Source: Dryococelus australis (taxonomy: Eukaryota; Arthropoda; Insecta; Phasmatodea; Phasmatidae). From it: DNA of 64,000 nt. Positions 47,561-60,242 of this stretch are shown here, one piece after another. Made by a program: the position numbers and the translations under genes. The notes under the pieces are model-generated. The model was not told the DNA's origin, did no database searches, and saw only the letters and a program-made list of their open reading frames with translations. The stretch is taken from the NCBI GenBank assembly GCA_029891345.1, contig CM057009.1, forward strand, positions 299,375,466 through 299,439,465, given 5' to 3'. The number at the start of each line of letters is the position of its first letter. The first letter of the stretch is position 1.

Positions 47561-49044
47561 TCACATAAAATTGTCGTACTGTGGTGTCGAAAAATAACAG
47601 TCGGTTAGTGTCTCGGCCGAAGGTGAGCCAGACCATTTGTGGCTGTAATATTGCTATAATTTAAGAGCATATCTTGATACACATAAAATTACTATTTATA
47701 TGTTATTGTTTCCTCTGAGAACTTCAGATGTGATGTGATACATTTTCCGATGTAGGCATAACCAAAATATTAAAGATTTGTAAATTGAATATTAATGGGA
47801 GATAACATATTTTTTTAAATTTAAACTATGAGTTAAATTCTTTATTTTTTTTATTTCACATGAATCTCTAATTTAAAAAGTTAGCACCCCTTCTTCAATG
47901 CAAATAAAAACATAGTCCATGTAGGCAGAGGTGTAGTAGCAAACACCAACAGATGGGAGAAAGTCAAAAATGCTTCCCCATTTTTGTTCAAATCACCAGT
48001 TTCTTGAGACAGCTGCGCATCCTGATGCTCCTACAGTATTCCCTTCTCCAAAAATGTGCTGGAAAACCTGGTACAGCTTGGGTAGCATGCTTGCCAAAGA
48101 AAACTGTAACTCATTTTGACAACCATGTAGTTTACAGTGGTGAGCCTTAAATTTGATGCAGAATTTGGCAGCAGTTTTCATGGTTTTACTGCGGTGAACT
48201 TGTTTCGTGAACCCAACACTTACTGATGTAAAATAGTTTCCTATGGATTCCCATACGAGGTGAGTAATAGCACATATCTTGTACCACATGTGTGAATGTG
48301 AACGAGGGTCTCAGCACATGAAAGGGTACTTCATGCACATTCATTTATCAGTTTGGGGCTTTGGTTTATGGGGGTTTATTGTTGGGGAAATCTATCGTCA
48401 GGTCTCAATGTCGATCTCGAGTGTCAGCTTCCTGTCGATCGGGAGAAGCCGTTTGAAACGATCGGGAGCAAAATGTGCCCAAATATGTATTCTAAGCGCA
48501 CTATCGTTTCGAAACCTCTCGCCTTCGGCAGTCCTTGGGTTTTACCGACCACCCAACAAAACTAGCTTCCCCTCCCTCCTATGTGTTCAGGCAGGGAACG
48601 TGACGATTTAAAACACACGCTGTGCCAGCAATAATGTATGATTAAAGTAAAGCTTTTCTTACAATCTGTGCATTTTCAGTGGCTAGTTAATACATAAAAG
48701 TGAACATACATATATCTATTATTTATACATTGTCTTACATGAAATGCATACTATTCCATTTATTAAAGCCTAACACGGGATATTTAGAGTGAAATTTCTC
48801 GACATGGCGACGATTTCATTGTATGGTAGATGCTTGGCTGAGGGAAATTGTGACACGGTCAATGGTTAATGTGTTGTTTACACAGGTTGGCTGTTGAAAA
48901 TATTACTCCTTTTAAAGGAACGTACTGTTTCACGTATAAAAACGACTGTTAAAAGATATGATAATTCGTTACATAGTATTCCCTCTAACAGTCCTTTTAA
49001 ATAAAGTTCACTGCGATGTACGTACGAAATGTATAGAAGATGAT
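47561..49044. other. non-coding sequence between duplication copies
   Basis: No gene was supported. A plus frame at 48279-48611 and minus frames near 48000-48290 show no motif. Confidence 0.35.
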
Positions 49045-49215
49045 ACGTAAAAAGTTTTAATAAATACAACTATAAAGTTTGCTTAGAAATTTATGTTGGG
49101 CCTAAACAACAAATCTTACATAATAAAGTGTTTTAATTGATTAATTGTAGGTACGCACCAACTCCTGTTACCGCTAATGAATTAACATGCTTCATACACG
49201 AAAACTGTGTAGCCT
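49045..49215 (+). repeat. diverged direct duplication, copy B
   Basis: Partner of 47387-47560, about 1.66 kb away, with many substitutions. Probably two copies of a dispersed repeat. Confidence 0.7.
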
Positions 49216-49500
49216 ATATAGTTATTCATAAAATGATAGAAGCTGACCATTTAATTAGTTTTATTATTTCATGTAGGCATAACATTGTTAACTGTATTAT
49301 TATGAGAAATACAAAAACAGTAAGGGGTGGGGGGCTTTAGTTTTACGTCTTTCGTGGGACGGCCTTATTTTTATGCTCTCACGAGTGTGGCATTTTGAGT
49401 TGTATTACATTAACAAAATATTATATATTCGAAAATTGTAACTTTAGTGAAAAAACAAAACGCGATACATACGTCGCTGTTTGTATTCGTACAGATGCAG

Positions 49501-49501
<1 letters not shown>

Positions 49502-49579
<78 letters not shown>

Positions 49580-49590
49580 ACACACACTAT
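49502..49590. repeat. (TA)n(CA)n compound microsatellite
   Basis: About 26 TA units followed by about 14 CA-type units. Confidence 0.95.
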
Positions 49591-51187
49591 GGCCAAAGTT
49601 AACACTACACTCGTTGCATTTACGATATAGACAAATAGACGAATATTATTTACGCACTACAAAAGTGATGAAAGTGCGGCTTTTTCAGGCCACATGCATT
49701 TCAGTAATTATAGTAACGCTTTACAGATATATTATTTACAAAACACGCAAACTTACTGTTTGTAAACTCCACAACCTCTTGAGCACGTGTTTTTCTATGG
49801 TATTCCTTGCACGTTTGCTTCAATAAAATCATGTTTGTTCGTCGCTAGCATTAAATAAATTGTTTGCAGTATCATTCAGGTAAATCAACATTGCGCAACT
49901 TTCCTGAAACTAACAAATGTAACTACGTAAATTATATTCGTAGTTTCATTGCAGACGGCGTTTAAGACAAAGACGGCACGAGCACTTTGACGATGTGGTA
50001 AACATGTGTCGTTTAATATTACACATTTAACTAAAAAAAAACGCACTACAGCCAACTATGCTTGAAGAAAGCAAGTAACAAACTAATTAACTACTGATTC
50101 ATAATTCCAACAAAACAACAAGATTCTCGATTAAGCACATAACCTCTGGGCCTTTGCTACACATAGAAATTAACTTATGTTACAGAAATATAACTCCACA
50201 CTCCAGAACATGTGTGGATTCAATTAGATGTATATAAGTATGTTCCACATGTATTATAACATTGTGTATGTTATGTATTATGTTTAGGAAGTACGAAACC
50301 ATAGTATTTATGCCAGTTTGCAATAAATACGGCCACCTTGCTTCTCACCCGCCATGTTTAATTTCTGCTTCCCTATCGGGAGCGCAGCTTTCGACAACAC
50401 ATTAGCTGTCGAGTGCTCTCGATAGTTTTCTCACGAGAATCGAGAAGTCATCTTTAACTTAGAATACGAACAACCGGAAATATGATGTAAATCGTTATTT
50501 TATGATCGGGAGCTCCATTTCGACAAACATAGAATAAACCCCCAGGTAACAAAAGTGATAGCTGAAAGTTTATCCTCTTAAAGGACGCAATTTCTATCTT
50601 CCTTCAAATGGTCAGCCGAATCGATGAAATTTGCGGTGGATAAGAGTACCGCGTAAAAAAAAAACTGAAGACATTTTTTTTAAACGTGATATGTCGATTT
50701 CACTATTAAATATAACCTGGAAAATGTTCTCATTCATTCTCTCTATTTGGATCCATATTGACGATTCTTACCTGCGGATTCAGTTTCGAAAATTACTTTT
50801 AACTTTATCCTTGTGAAAAGATTATTGAAATAAGCATTAGCCTACTGTGATTTTATGAGCAGTTGATGCTTGTATTTTTATCGAATTAGTGCAGAATTCA
50901 CGAATGACTCTCATAAAGATGCTAATTAAAGCATTTTTAATGTGTTATAATTTAAGTGTGTTTCTTCTACAAAATGTTCAGAAATATAATATGGAATGTT
51001 TAAAAAATTATAGTGCAGAAGCACGGACATAAGTAAACATAGGTATAGTTCATGTTTGAATAAATGTAGCAGTCTTATTCAGTGAATGCACAATAAATAC
51101 GAAAAATGAGAAAATTACTAAAGGTTTAATGAAAAGTTTATATAAAAAACAATATTAAATTAGCACTTTAATTTAATGTCATACCAA
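49591..51187. other. AT-rich non-coding sequence
   Basis: No gene was recognised. The word ATCGGGAGC occurs at 50376 and 50504 and also near 48438 and 48462, hinting at scattered fragments of one repeat. Confidence 0.35.
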
Positions 51188-51773
51188 AAGGGACGGATCA
51201 AGACATTTGTTTTTGTATTTGCGAATATATGATTTCGCAGTCCCCCCCCCCCCCTACTAGCCCTTCTTCAGATCACAAATCTTCCTGTTCTGCTTCTTAA
51301 CTTTCACTCTTAGAATGATTTTGTGGTAGTAACTTAGAAATCACAATATATAATATTTAATTGTTTTTAATTTTCAGGTGAAAGTAAAGTTAAGGCAAAT
51401 TTACGAATATAAAAATAAACTACACTTTTCCTTTACTTTTTTTTATTTAGTTTAGATACATTTTATATATACAGGAAAATAAACTTTAGGTTATACAAAT
51501 GTCAAAATTTTTAATTGACCTAAAGTTTAATAAAATTCCGTAATAAAATGTAATGGTCAAGAATCTTTATCTTGGCTTCCTCAGATAAATAAGAGCTGTA
51601 GGATGATCAAAAGATCTTTTTAATGGTGAAATTACTACAGAATGAAACTTTGATTACAATAATTTTCATTATGTACTGCAAAATAAAATTGTTAAGACAC
51701 CACTGAGGGGTGGCCCCCACAGTTCGGTGCCCCATACGGCCACATATTTTTCATAGGCCTTTATCCGTCCCTG
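51188..51773. mobile_element. non-autonomous hAT-like element (MITE)
   Basis: The ends are short inverted repeats: AAGGGACGGATCAAG on the left and the complement of CAGGGACGGATAAAGG on the right. They resemble the CAGGG... tips of hAT elements. Flanking 8-mers CATACCAA (51180-51187) and CATGCCAT (51774-51781) match at six of eight positions, as expected for a decayed 8 bp target duplication. C-runs inside the left end and a GGCCCCC-like patch inside the right end are also typical. No transposase remains. Confidence 0.5.
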
Positions 51774-51781
51774 CATGCCAT

Positions 51782-53393
51782 CAACCGACAAGTGTAAATT
51801 TCCTGTGTCGTTTTGTCAAAAAAACTCATTCGGAAGGTTCACTTATTCCCTAATTTTTTTAAAACCAGAAATCTGTTGATAATATTTTTTTTGAAAGCGA
51901 CACTGTACAACAGTACATTAATGTAGAAAGTACAGAAGTTAATAAAAACATTTCCTTTTTTAAGCCTCTATGTACTATGTAATTTCACTTATGCCCTCAT
52001 GCACGCCTCTAAAAATGAGAGGTGTGTAATGTGTAGAGCTGACAACACCATGAATCAGGCAGCGCTGTTATGACCTATCATTTATGCCCTGTGAAATTCG
52101 TACTATAACGTGAATTTGACTGGCGCCCGCCATCCAACATCTAACATGCTGTCAAATCTGTCTGTGTCTGCTGGAGTTTGTCTACCACATGACCGGTCGA
52201 TAGCAATATCCCTGGCGGAGAAATGAATGTTTCACTTCCTAAGGTGAAATTGTATCAATAGATTACAATGGCATCATTTTAGAAATCGCTGACTTTTGCA
52301 ATAACTAAATTTCTGAGCTCACTTAGTTTTCTCTCAATGTATACTAACAACTGTGCCACAGCTTCTTCTAGTAAATGAACAGTGGGTTTAAGACTTGAAA
52401 AGATGACATATAAAGTGTTAAATTTGATGCAGAACTTACTTTGTGATACTTGGGTGGTAACAGATCGACTGCATGTATACAGAGAAACATATTTTATTAC
52501 GGCACTACTGAATTGTGTTGCATGACCAGCAAATTGTATTATAGACATGTAGCTGTCAGTTCACATGCACATTTCACCAAACTGCTTTCTTGGTGAAAGT
52601 AAATACCTTTCTCAAAACTGTTCAAGAAAAAAGGATTTTACATCTAAGGTACAGAACTTTGCTCATTTTTGCACCTTATTATCCATAGTAGAAATTTTTC
52701 ACTAAATCTTTTTATCGGATGCTATAGATAGCGCACAGATACCCGTTTATGACTAGAAAATTACTTTATATATTTTTCTGGAAAAATTTTAATTATTTAG
52801 AAAATTTGCCTGTTTATGATGATTTGTAAGTGGGAATGTTTAAATGAACATACACATTTTCTTCATACGTAGATGGGAATAAAATATTAAGTTTTAAAAA
52901 CAATCAATATAACATTGAAAAAGTGCATTCATATTATTGTTATTAGTTGTTTTAGCTTTAAGGGTAGATCATTACTGCTGATGATAGGGGAAATAATACA
53001 GAATGTAAAATAAATAGACTTTCAAATTAATTCCTGCATGCTGCGAGTGGAAGGGAAGCTAGATTTGGTAAACGGGAAATACAAGTGGTACTGTGTTGTG
53101 CAAGAATAGAATTTGCTCCACCACCCCATAATTTTCCAGTTAAAACAATTTTTGTTGGCCTGCATATGATCAAATACGATTTTTGGGCTGTCCCTAGTAG
53201 TTTCTTCAATTGCAGCGAAGAGTAGGTAATTTATGATGTCCATTACTGTTTGGTAAATAAAATTTATTCCACAGGAAACATATAATGACCCATATTACAA
53301 AAATTCAAACATACCCATCTGTCGACCACTTGCTAATACACACACAAAACAGACTTAAAGAAAAATTTTCAACAATTTATTTTAGTAAACAAT
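51782..53393. other. AT-rich sequence; 3' flank of the minus-strand gene
   Basis: An 89-codon minus frame (52548-52279) ends LSELRNLVIAKVSDF. It shares the hexapeptide KFCIKF with a minus frame at 48.0-48.3 kb, suggesting pieces of one unknown repeat. Directly below the gene's stop codon lie possible AATAAA signals (53394-53399 and 53376-53381, minus strand). Confidence 0.35.
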
Positions 53394-53504
53394 TTATTTT
53401 GTGACTTTATGAAGTGGCTTTTTTCCGGAAGTGGAAGTATTTGAAGGTGGAACGTTTGCCGCAAGGGGGCGAGAAATACTAGATGTCTGACGTGAGTCTG
53501 TCCT
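53394..53504 (-). CDS. exon 3 (terminal) of unrecognised serine-rich gene
   Basis: The minus strand has a strong acceptor (TTTCTGTTTCAG|AGG) at 53505-53506. From there 36 codons are open to a TAA stop at 53394-53396: RTDSRQTSSISRPLAANV..., ending GKKPLHKVTK. The exon starts in phase 0, which fits the phase-0 donor of exon 2 at 55121. The peptide is rich in Ser, Thr and Pro and ends with a basic tail. An AATAAA overlaps the stop and a second lies about 18 bp downstream, so the 3' untranslated region may be short. I do not recognise the family. Confidence 0.6.
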   Translation of the reverse strand, partial: RTDSRQTSSISRPLAANVPPSNTSTSGKKPLHKVTK

Positions 53505-54751
53505 CTGAAACAGAAAGTTAAAACAATATTTCAAATAACTGATATATAGAATATGATTTTTAAGTTAATATATTAAATAAAGGCCAGTGATTTTAGTGCT
53601 TGTTTTAAAATCGTTATCCCCAACATTTGATCTGAAATGATTACCTGTATTTTACCCAATAATAATCAAGCATATGCATTCAGCTACAACGTAAAAAAGT
53701 CATAGTTCAAACCAAGACAGGAGTGAACTAAAAACCTTTTGATGATTGAATTTTAATATAGAACTGTGGCGATGATTACAAAAATGTTATACACTCTCGA
53801 AATACAACCAACACTATTATATACATGTAAGCTAATATATTTACATGCACAGAAGTCAATGAATTTATGAAAAATTGGCAGGCACAACATTTCACATATA
53901 CAAGAAAATATATGACAAACGTGGATAGTATGAATGTATAAAAAATTGGAAGAAACAAAAATAAACACACAAAACTAAATTTTTACAGTAAAAGAAAATA
54001 ATAAAACATATCTATACTTATATGTATTTATTTATTACATTATTACAATGAAAAACAATTGCATAAATGTTGCTTTGTCAGCGTTTATAATTAACTATGC
54101 CGTGAATTGGCATCGGAAGTAAATTATCACTCTACTCGGTGCAAAGATACACTGTATAGTTTTCAGACCCAAACATTGAATACTAGTTAATGAATAAACG
54201 ATTCAAACTTATCACTGCATTAGTACATACATTAAAAGGACATATATTTTAATGAATATTCACTTTCTTAACGCTTTTAGGTAACCGCGCATGCTCAAGT
54301 ACAGAAACTGCAATGGAAAGAAAGGTGGGTTATGTTTGTCAAATAAAATATGCAATGATCACTACTGCAATAATAGCAGTCTCAATGAAAGCATGTTTTA
54401 GTTTTATATATCTATACTTATTCAATTAAATTTTGTATTTGAATGACTAATTATTTTTTAGGATTTTCAATTTTTAATGCATGAATATTATTTTCATAAT
54501 TTTTTTTTTCGAAAATGAGGTAGTTTTACATAATATTTCGCAACTGTTTAAATTTGAACATGTCCTTTAAATAGGAACTATGAAACACAAAAGTAAATAG
54601 CAAAAATAATGTTAAGAAACATTTTTAGGTGGTAAAAAAACAACTACAAAGTGTGTTGTCACATTGGCATTTTTTTTTAAATCGTTAGTAATCAAAACCC
54701 AGTATAAAACAAGGTAACTGCTCTTAGAGGCCCCGATGTACATAAACCTAC

Positions 54752-54821
54752 CTTTGCCAGGATATTTATGTGGCCTTGCATCGATCAAGCTTTGGGAGGA
54801 GGATTTCCTTCATGTTCTCCT
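54752..54821 (-). other. candidate alternative (stop-containing) exon
   Basis: The minus strand has an acceptor-like TGTGTATTCTAG|AGG at 54822-54823 and a donor-like GGCAAAG|GTAGGT at 54751, enclosing 70 nt. Entered in phase 0 from exon 2 it would read Arg-Arg-Thr-stop. It could be an alternative last exon, a poison exon or a chance pair of splice-like sites. Confidence 0.25.
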
Positions 54822-55121
54822 CTAGAATACACACAGGACATTTGAATCAACTGCAAGTGTGACTCCAAGCTCAACTTACTGGGCACCAGAGAGAACCTCT
54901 GGTGGGGGTCAGACCGATCCGTACCTTTCTAATAAATTTTCAATTTCCCTGACACTTGTGGGTTTGTGTGGAAAGGCCTCACAAGAGCAGAAGATGACTT
55001 TTCCTTTATATTTCAGATATTCTATGGATTTGCCTCGAACACGAGGAACTTTCTATACCAAAATGGGTGACCCGTGTGCCTAGCAGCTGTTGCCGGAAGT
55101 GCCATGGGCGTGCTGACTCAC

Positions 55122-55248
55122 CGAGCTGGACGATCGCGGGAGTGTGGAACTGGACGAAGACCTGGAACTGTCGACGGCCCGCTCCGCCGAGTCTGCATGC
55201 CTGGTCAGCAAGCTCTTCTCCTTCGGAGGTTTCGCCCCACGTTCCAGG
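55122..55248 (-). CDS. exon 2 of unrecognised serine-rich gene
   Basis: A 127 nt GC-rich segment lies in AT-rich DNA. On the minus strand it has an acceptor (TGGAATCAG|CC) at 55249-55250 and a consensus donor (AGCTCG|GTGAGT) at 55121. The first base completes a serine codon begun in exon 1, then 42 codons are open: LERGAKPP, KEKSLLTRHADSAERAVD, SSRSSSSSTLPRSSSS. It ends in phase 0, matching exon 3. The serine cluster and nearby basic residues look like a disordered, phosphorylated region. The opposite strand is also open but lacks a donor, so the minus reading is preferred. Confidence 0.6.
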
Positions 55249-55445
55249 CTGATTCCAGGGAACATAACAACATTACCAAGCATTATGCACTGTTTTCATT
55301 CAGAAGTGAAACATTTTATATTCATTAGCTACCAACAACATTAACACCTTAAATACTTCTTTAGATACACCATAAGTTTATTTATTTTACATATTACTTT
55401 CCCACTGCCTTCAATGTATATATTAGTACCCAGATATAAAACAGC

Positions 55446-55557
55446 TATAGGTTGTTCACGGTAAAGTGAGCATTTTTGAGGCACTAGTTACGTTTTCTTT
55501 CAGCGATTTCTTATCCTTTAAGAACAAATCAAAACAAATATTTTAATGTAAGTAATA

Positions 55558-55646
<89 letters not shown>

Positions 55647-55760
55647 TGTTCCTTCCACACTCGGAAATTTACGTCTAAGGCTAGCATAAAATAGATTTAT
55701 TGATTATTATTCCAAATGAGAGGGATTTCAAAAGTGCTCACTTTACCGTGAACAACCTAC
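55446..55760. mobile_element. MITE, short subfamily (copy 4) with internal microsatellite
   Basis: The ends are TATAGGTTGTTCACGGTAAA and TTTACCGTGAACAACCTA. The internal edges match the reverse complement of copy 3 (GAGGCACTAGTTAC; TATTCCAAATGAGAGGG). It lies in an intron of the minus-strand gene, about 200 bp upstream of exon 2. Confidence 0.75.
55557..55643. repeat. (TA)n(TG)n microsatellite within MITE copy 4
   Basis: About 37 TG units preceded by a short TA run. It accounts for most of the extra length of this MITE copy. Confidence 0.95.
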
Positions 55761-58700
55761 ATTATATCTACACTTTAACAACTACTCTCAAGCTACCAAC
55801 ATCTTACGTACTTCATGAATTTTGTCTTACGATCATAAAAAGTAGTAATATGTACGGAAGTTCTTAGTCAGATCTTTCTTCAACAAATCTGACCAAAATT
55901 TACCTACAATTAAATGTTTATAACTCAATAACCGATTTTTGAAAATATCGTCAAAAATGATTTAACATTACAGTCGACTAACAATTGGTCTTTCGCCGAT
56001 GTTACAATAATTTCTTCATAACACAAATAATAATGAAAAAATGAGTCTCATCTCCCACATTGGCGTGACTTACTATGAGAACATAACGATTTTCCCCAAT
56101 GAATACGAAACCAATGTCGAAAAATATACTTTATCTTTTATTTTTATTGAATATCGTTTGTTCTCTCGCATTTCTTCAGGCGCTGTACTAATAACACCTG
56201 GATCACAGGCCTTGTTGAGTCATAGTAAATGTCAAGGTCTAAGTTTAATGGAAAATATAATTATGTTTTTATATATAAAAATCTAGGGGAGGTATTTTAA
56301 CATCGCTATAAATTTCTTCAAAATTCCATTATCTTCGGAATCTACGGGTTTTTAAGTGGCATCTTTACGGCTTGGTTGGGATGAAGATTTATTTGCCTGG
56401 AGACAAAAATTTCTTATGTTTTAATGAAAACACATTCTTGTGTTTGAAAAAAGTCTGTATAGTCCTCGTTCATTAAAAACCATTGTATATGAACGAAGAA
56501 ATTTTAAGAATATTTTTAATAGCCGTTTGATTAAGAAATTGAAATTCTCCAAATTATTTTTAATAATTCCTTTCAATTGATATGGTGTAGATTCCCCTAC
56601 ATTTTATGAAAGAATATCAATGTAGTTAAATAACGTTAGATTATGAATTTTCTTAGATCTAACATGATAATTTTATAAAGACGATGAGGGGGGTGCGTGT
56701 GAGAATAAATTTTACACTAACGAAAATTAATCTTTTATAAATTGCTCTAATGTTTTGAATTTCAATTATAAATTTAGAAATTATAAGGTTATAAAACAAT
56801 GCCACTAGAATAATTCTACTCTGTGACATTTATCAATTTTTATGGTTCCCTGAATAAAGTTAAAACCACCGAAAAATTATCCCTACAAATTTCAAATTTT
56901 ATACATTTCTTCAAATTGATAAAGTTTGAATTTTTGTAGGGACACCATTTCGACCAGGTTAATTCTTATATAACTTTATGCTGAAAAAAACTTTTAAATA
57001 TTTGCAAGGTTTAAGGTATAAATTTATAAACATATGGTTGTAAACGAAACGGTCCCCTTACAAAAATTCATCTATAAGGTCATGTATGGTTGACCCATGG
57101 GCAAAACTTTATTTTAAATCTCCGGATTGCGGAAAGTAGGATGATGAAAATTGATTATTTTTAAAAACAAAATATATGAAGGGATATTTCTTAAAAGTTT
57201 TAATTGTGAAATCAAAATTGTCAGCTCTAAAAAAAAAAAAAAAAATATTTATCGTACCAATTGCTTACCTATTTCATTTTCTAAATAAATTCACTGTAAG
57301 ATTCGCATTGTAATCCAAACCGTGACAAGTTGCTTTTACTGTCTCTGGTAGATTAACTTAAAAATTCATCGTATACGTAAAAAAAATATGTCATCTTAGA
57401 AACAAATATAAAACCATTCATATATCCGAGAACTTGATTTCGAGTTTGGTAACAGTGAAAATTTTTTATCTATCACACCAATTCCCTTTGTTTAACAACT
57501 ACATGTATCCAGTTCAACAGGATGGATATTTTTAAAAAAAATATTGAGGTTTTTTCTAGAAGTTTCCATTCAAAAGGGAAAATGATTTTTGGCTACACAT
57601 CAGTTAGTCAAAAACTATAAAAATCGGTCTTCAACAAACATCATTGACCAATGTTTAATATCTGATATTTGCTTGGATTAAATATTAACCAATCTGTTAT
57701 CAAAATAATATTTTTTTTTTACAATTTTCCTGTCATTAAGAATTTTTTTTCCAAACATATTTTTCTTAAAATATATATTATTCGTTGTCCATAATCAAAA
57801 GTGTATTCACATCCTTGCTTTTACGAAATTTACATAATTTTCATAGTATTTCATAGTAATTATTTTGTGTTTCACCATAGAAGTCTCGAATGTATTGGAT
57901 ATCATCTTATTGTAAATCATTATTATCTTCGCAAAGAAAAGGGTATGCCTACATTAGTGAATTTGGATTATCTGAGTTGTGATTATTTAATTTATGGCCA
58001 GTTTCATGAATCAAAACAAACAATTTATTAATTTTTCATCAAAAGTATTATTTTCCAGTAACCAAACCAACATTAATTCTTGTTGATGCGAATTTCACGT
58101 ATACTGTTTTGTTGATTTGGGACATATGCATGGCCCAGTTCAAGGCCACTCGAATATAAACTATTTAGATAAAATCCAGGCGATCTTTGATTTTTGCGAT
58201 AGCCGGATTTGTAAGCTGTTGTATTGTGTTGGGATTACTCGCATAGTATAGAAATTAAATTTTTGTTTGTTTTTTTACAAATTTAAAAAGCCCCTATGGT
58301 CACATCTTTCATTTTATTATTTGTATGGGAAAATACTATTTGATTGCTCGTTTATTCCATTTGTGAACCGAGTAAAACCTTTCTGAAAAGTTATATTTCG
58401 TTCCACTACTTGCTTTATTGACCAGAATCCAGATTATACGTTGAGTTTTCCGTAAATTGTCACATTGTAGCATTCTTGATACGTTTACAGTCCATCTTTG
58501 TTTGTTTCTGTAACCATTCTTTAAATCGAATTCGAACTACATTCTAGGTGTTCATATTTATTCAAGCAAGTTTTAACTCTCGAAGTTTGGTTTCCTTTTG
58601 AATACGGACACGCAAATATTGTTAAATATGTGAAAATGAAAGCTAAGAATTTCACTTGCATCAGAAAAAAACTTAATCACGGAAATGGTTCCGTTTGATC

Positions 58701-59380
58701 CTCGTTCACTCATTTTGGGTAACAATTACGGATAAATTACTAAACCGTCAAAAATATGAAACCTTTAAAGATATAAAATTATTTTTTTATTTTTTTTAAT
58801 TTTTTTTTTACATGTTAAAAAATACTGTGAAAATGTTATCGCCAACTTTTAGTTTTGGGTTAAGATATTGGGAAACCAGGTAAGTGCAGTTGTCAACACA
58901 TCGGGTATTTAGGGCAAGAGCATCCTAGGTCTTCAATAGTGTGATGGATTTCAGCCTTGCGTCCTCGCGTTAAGTGACATGCTTTCAGCCCATTTTCTCC
59001 TATAGCACAAAACTGAAATAGATGTAGTCACCTTAACATTATTTTTGAGAACTACGATAAAGAAAAACTAAGTGCCTAAATTTATTGCGAAATTTAAGCC
59101 AGCCAAATTAGGTAGCCTTGCATGAACAGTAGAAACTTTATTCTCTGCTAACTTTTGCAGCGAAAGAAGGTCTATTGTTTGGTTCCGATTAATTTTAATA
59201 TACATTTTAAAACATATCCTGAAATAAGATTTGAAAAAAATCAGAACAATGTATAATGGTATTAAAAATTTAACGTTCAGTGCGACGTGTTTTCGATGTC
59301 ATTAAACACGTTGGGGCAGCTAGAATATTTGTCAAGATTTATATGCCTAAGTTTCTGTAGTAAGATTGTTTACGGGAGAC
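55761..59380. other. AT-rich intronic sequence of the minus-strand gene
   Basis: Long AT-rich DNA with A- and T-runs (57230-57245, 57710-57720, 58780-58815). I found no convincing exon on either strand. Confidence 0.4.
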
Positions 59381-59389
59381 TTTCAGTGC

Positions 59390-59640
59390 CCGTGGATGCT
59401 GCAGGGTTGAAAGCTAGCACATACCTGCCGCACCGCGATGCGAGAAGCGTCGTTGCAGTCCGCCCCTCAAACTGGTCCCGCAAACTCAAAGACTAAGTTT
59501 TTCATGTTGCACAACATGTTGCGCATGTCTTTAACAACCAGCGGATTTTGGCTGTGCTTCTAGGTCCAGTTGTCACGTTTCGTTACTCGTCGCGATGAGA
59601 CGCCACCTGCGGGGTCTCTTTCAAGGTAATTGTCGGGGCC
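59390..59640. promoter_or_regulatory. CpG-rich patch with opposed donor sites; possible promoter
   Basis: A GC- and CpG-rich patch in AT-rich DNA. On the minus strand GCGGCAG|GTATGT (donor about 59427-59430) could end an untranslated first exon. On the plus strand an ATG at 59594 (MRRHLRGLFQ) runs open to a donor CTTTCAAG|GTAATT at about 59625. Opposed donors flanking a CpG-rich patch are what a bidirectional promoter would show. No TATA or initiator was identified and the evidence is thin. Confidence 0.25.
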
Positions 59641-59817
59641 TTTTTTCTGTTTCAAATTTTATTATTATTTAAAGACTTATAATGCTTAAATAGTGTCCTG
59701 TTTGTAGGGAATATTATCCGTTGCAATTCGTTTGCGATAAATAAACACAAAACCTAGTGTTTCGTTTGTTAATTAGTGCTGACTTCGCAAACAGTTTCTG
59801 GTGACGTAACGTTAGTG

Positions 59818-60242
59818 AATGCTGTGGACGATAAAGTGAGGTCTTTTGAAATCAACCTTAGGAAAAAATCACTGCCCATGCCTGCATATACTTCAACGGG
59901 CGCACTGAGTGACATGTTGCCCGGTAAAGTTGGTAACGATAGATTGAAAGTATTTCCATATATTAACGTCGAATAAAAGGTGTTGAATAACCATTTGTGA
60001 CAATTAAAAATAATTTATTTCTCTTTCAGTTTTTTTAATGCATCAGTGTGTAAAAATAAGCACATTTACAAAAAGTTTACTTTTCTAATAATTTCACATT
60101 TTCACTTGACCGACGCATGAATAAAGTAATGAGGCCTATGGAATTGTTAATTTTGCATAAGGCGGAAGAATATACAACGTGCATACAAGTAGATCTTAAG
60201 CAGGGCTTTCAAAAGTGCTCATTTTACCGTGAACAGCCTATA
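59818..60242. mobile_element. MITE, long subfamily (copy 5)
   Basis: About 425 bp. The left end is degenerate (GCTGTGGACGATAAAGTGAG) and the right end reads TCATTTTACCGTGAACAGCCTATA. The full length matches the reverse complement of 61471-61878, for example AATCAACCTTAGGAAA, TAACGTCGAATAAAA, TTCACTTGACCGACGCATGA and GTAGATCTTAAGCAGGGC. Confidence 0.8.

Noticed and set aside
55144-55344. Plus-strand frame VELDEDLELSTARSAE... opposite exon 2
   Set aside because: It looks protein-like but lacks a splice donor at its end, whereas the minus reading has both consensus splice sites and matching phases with other exons.
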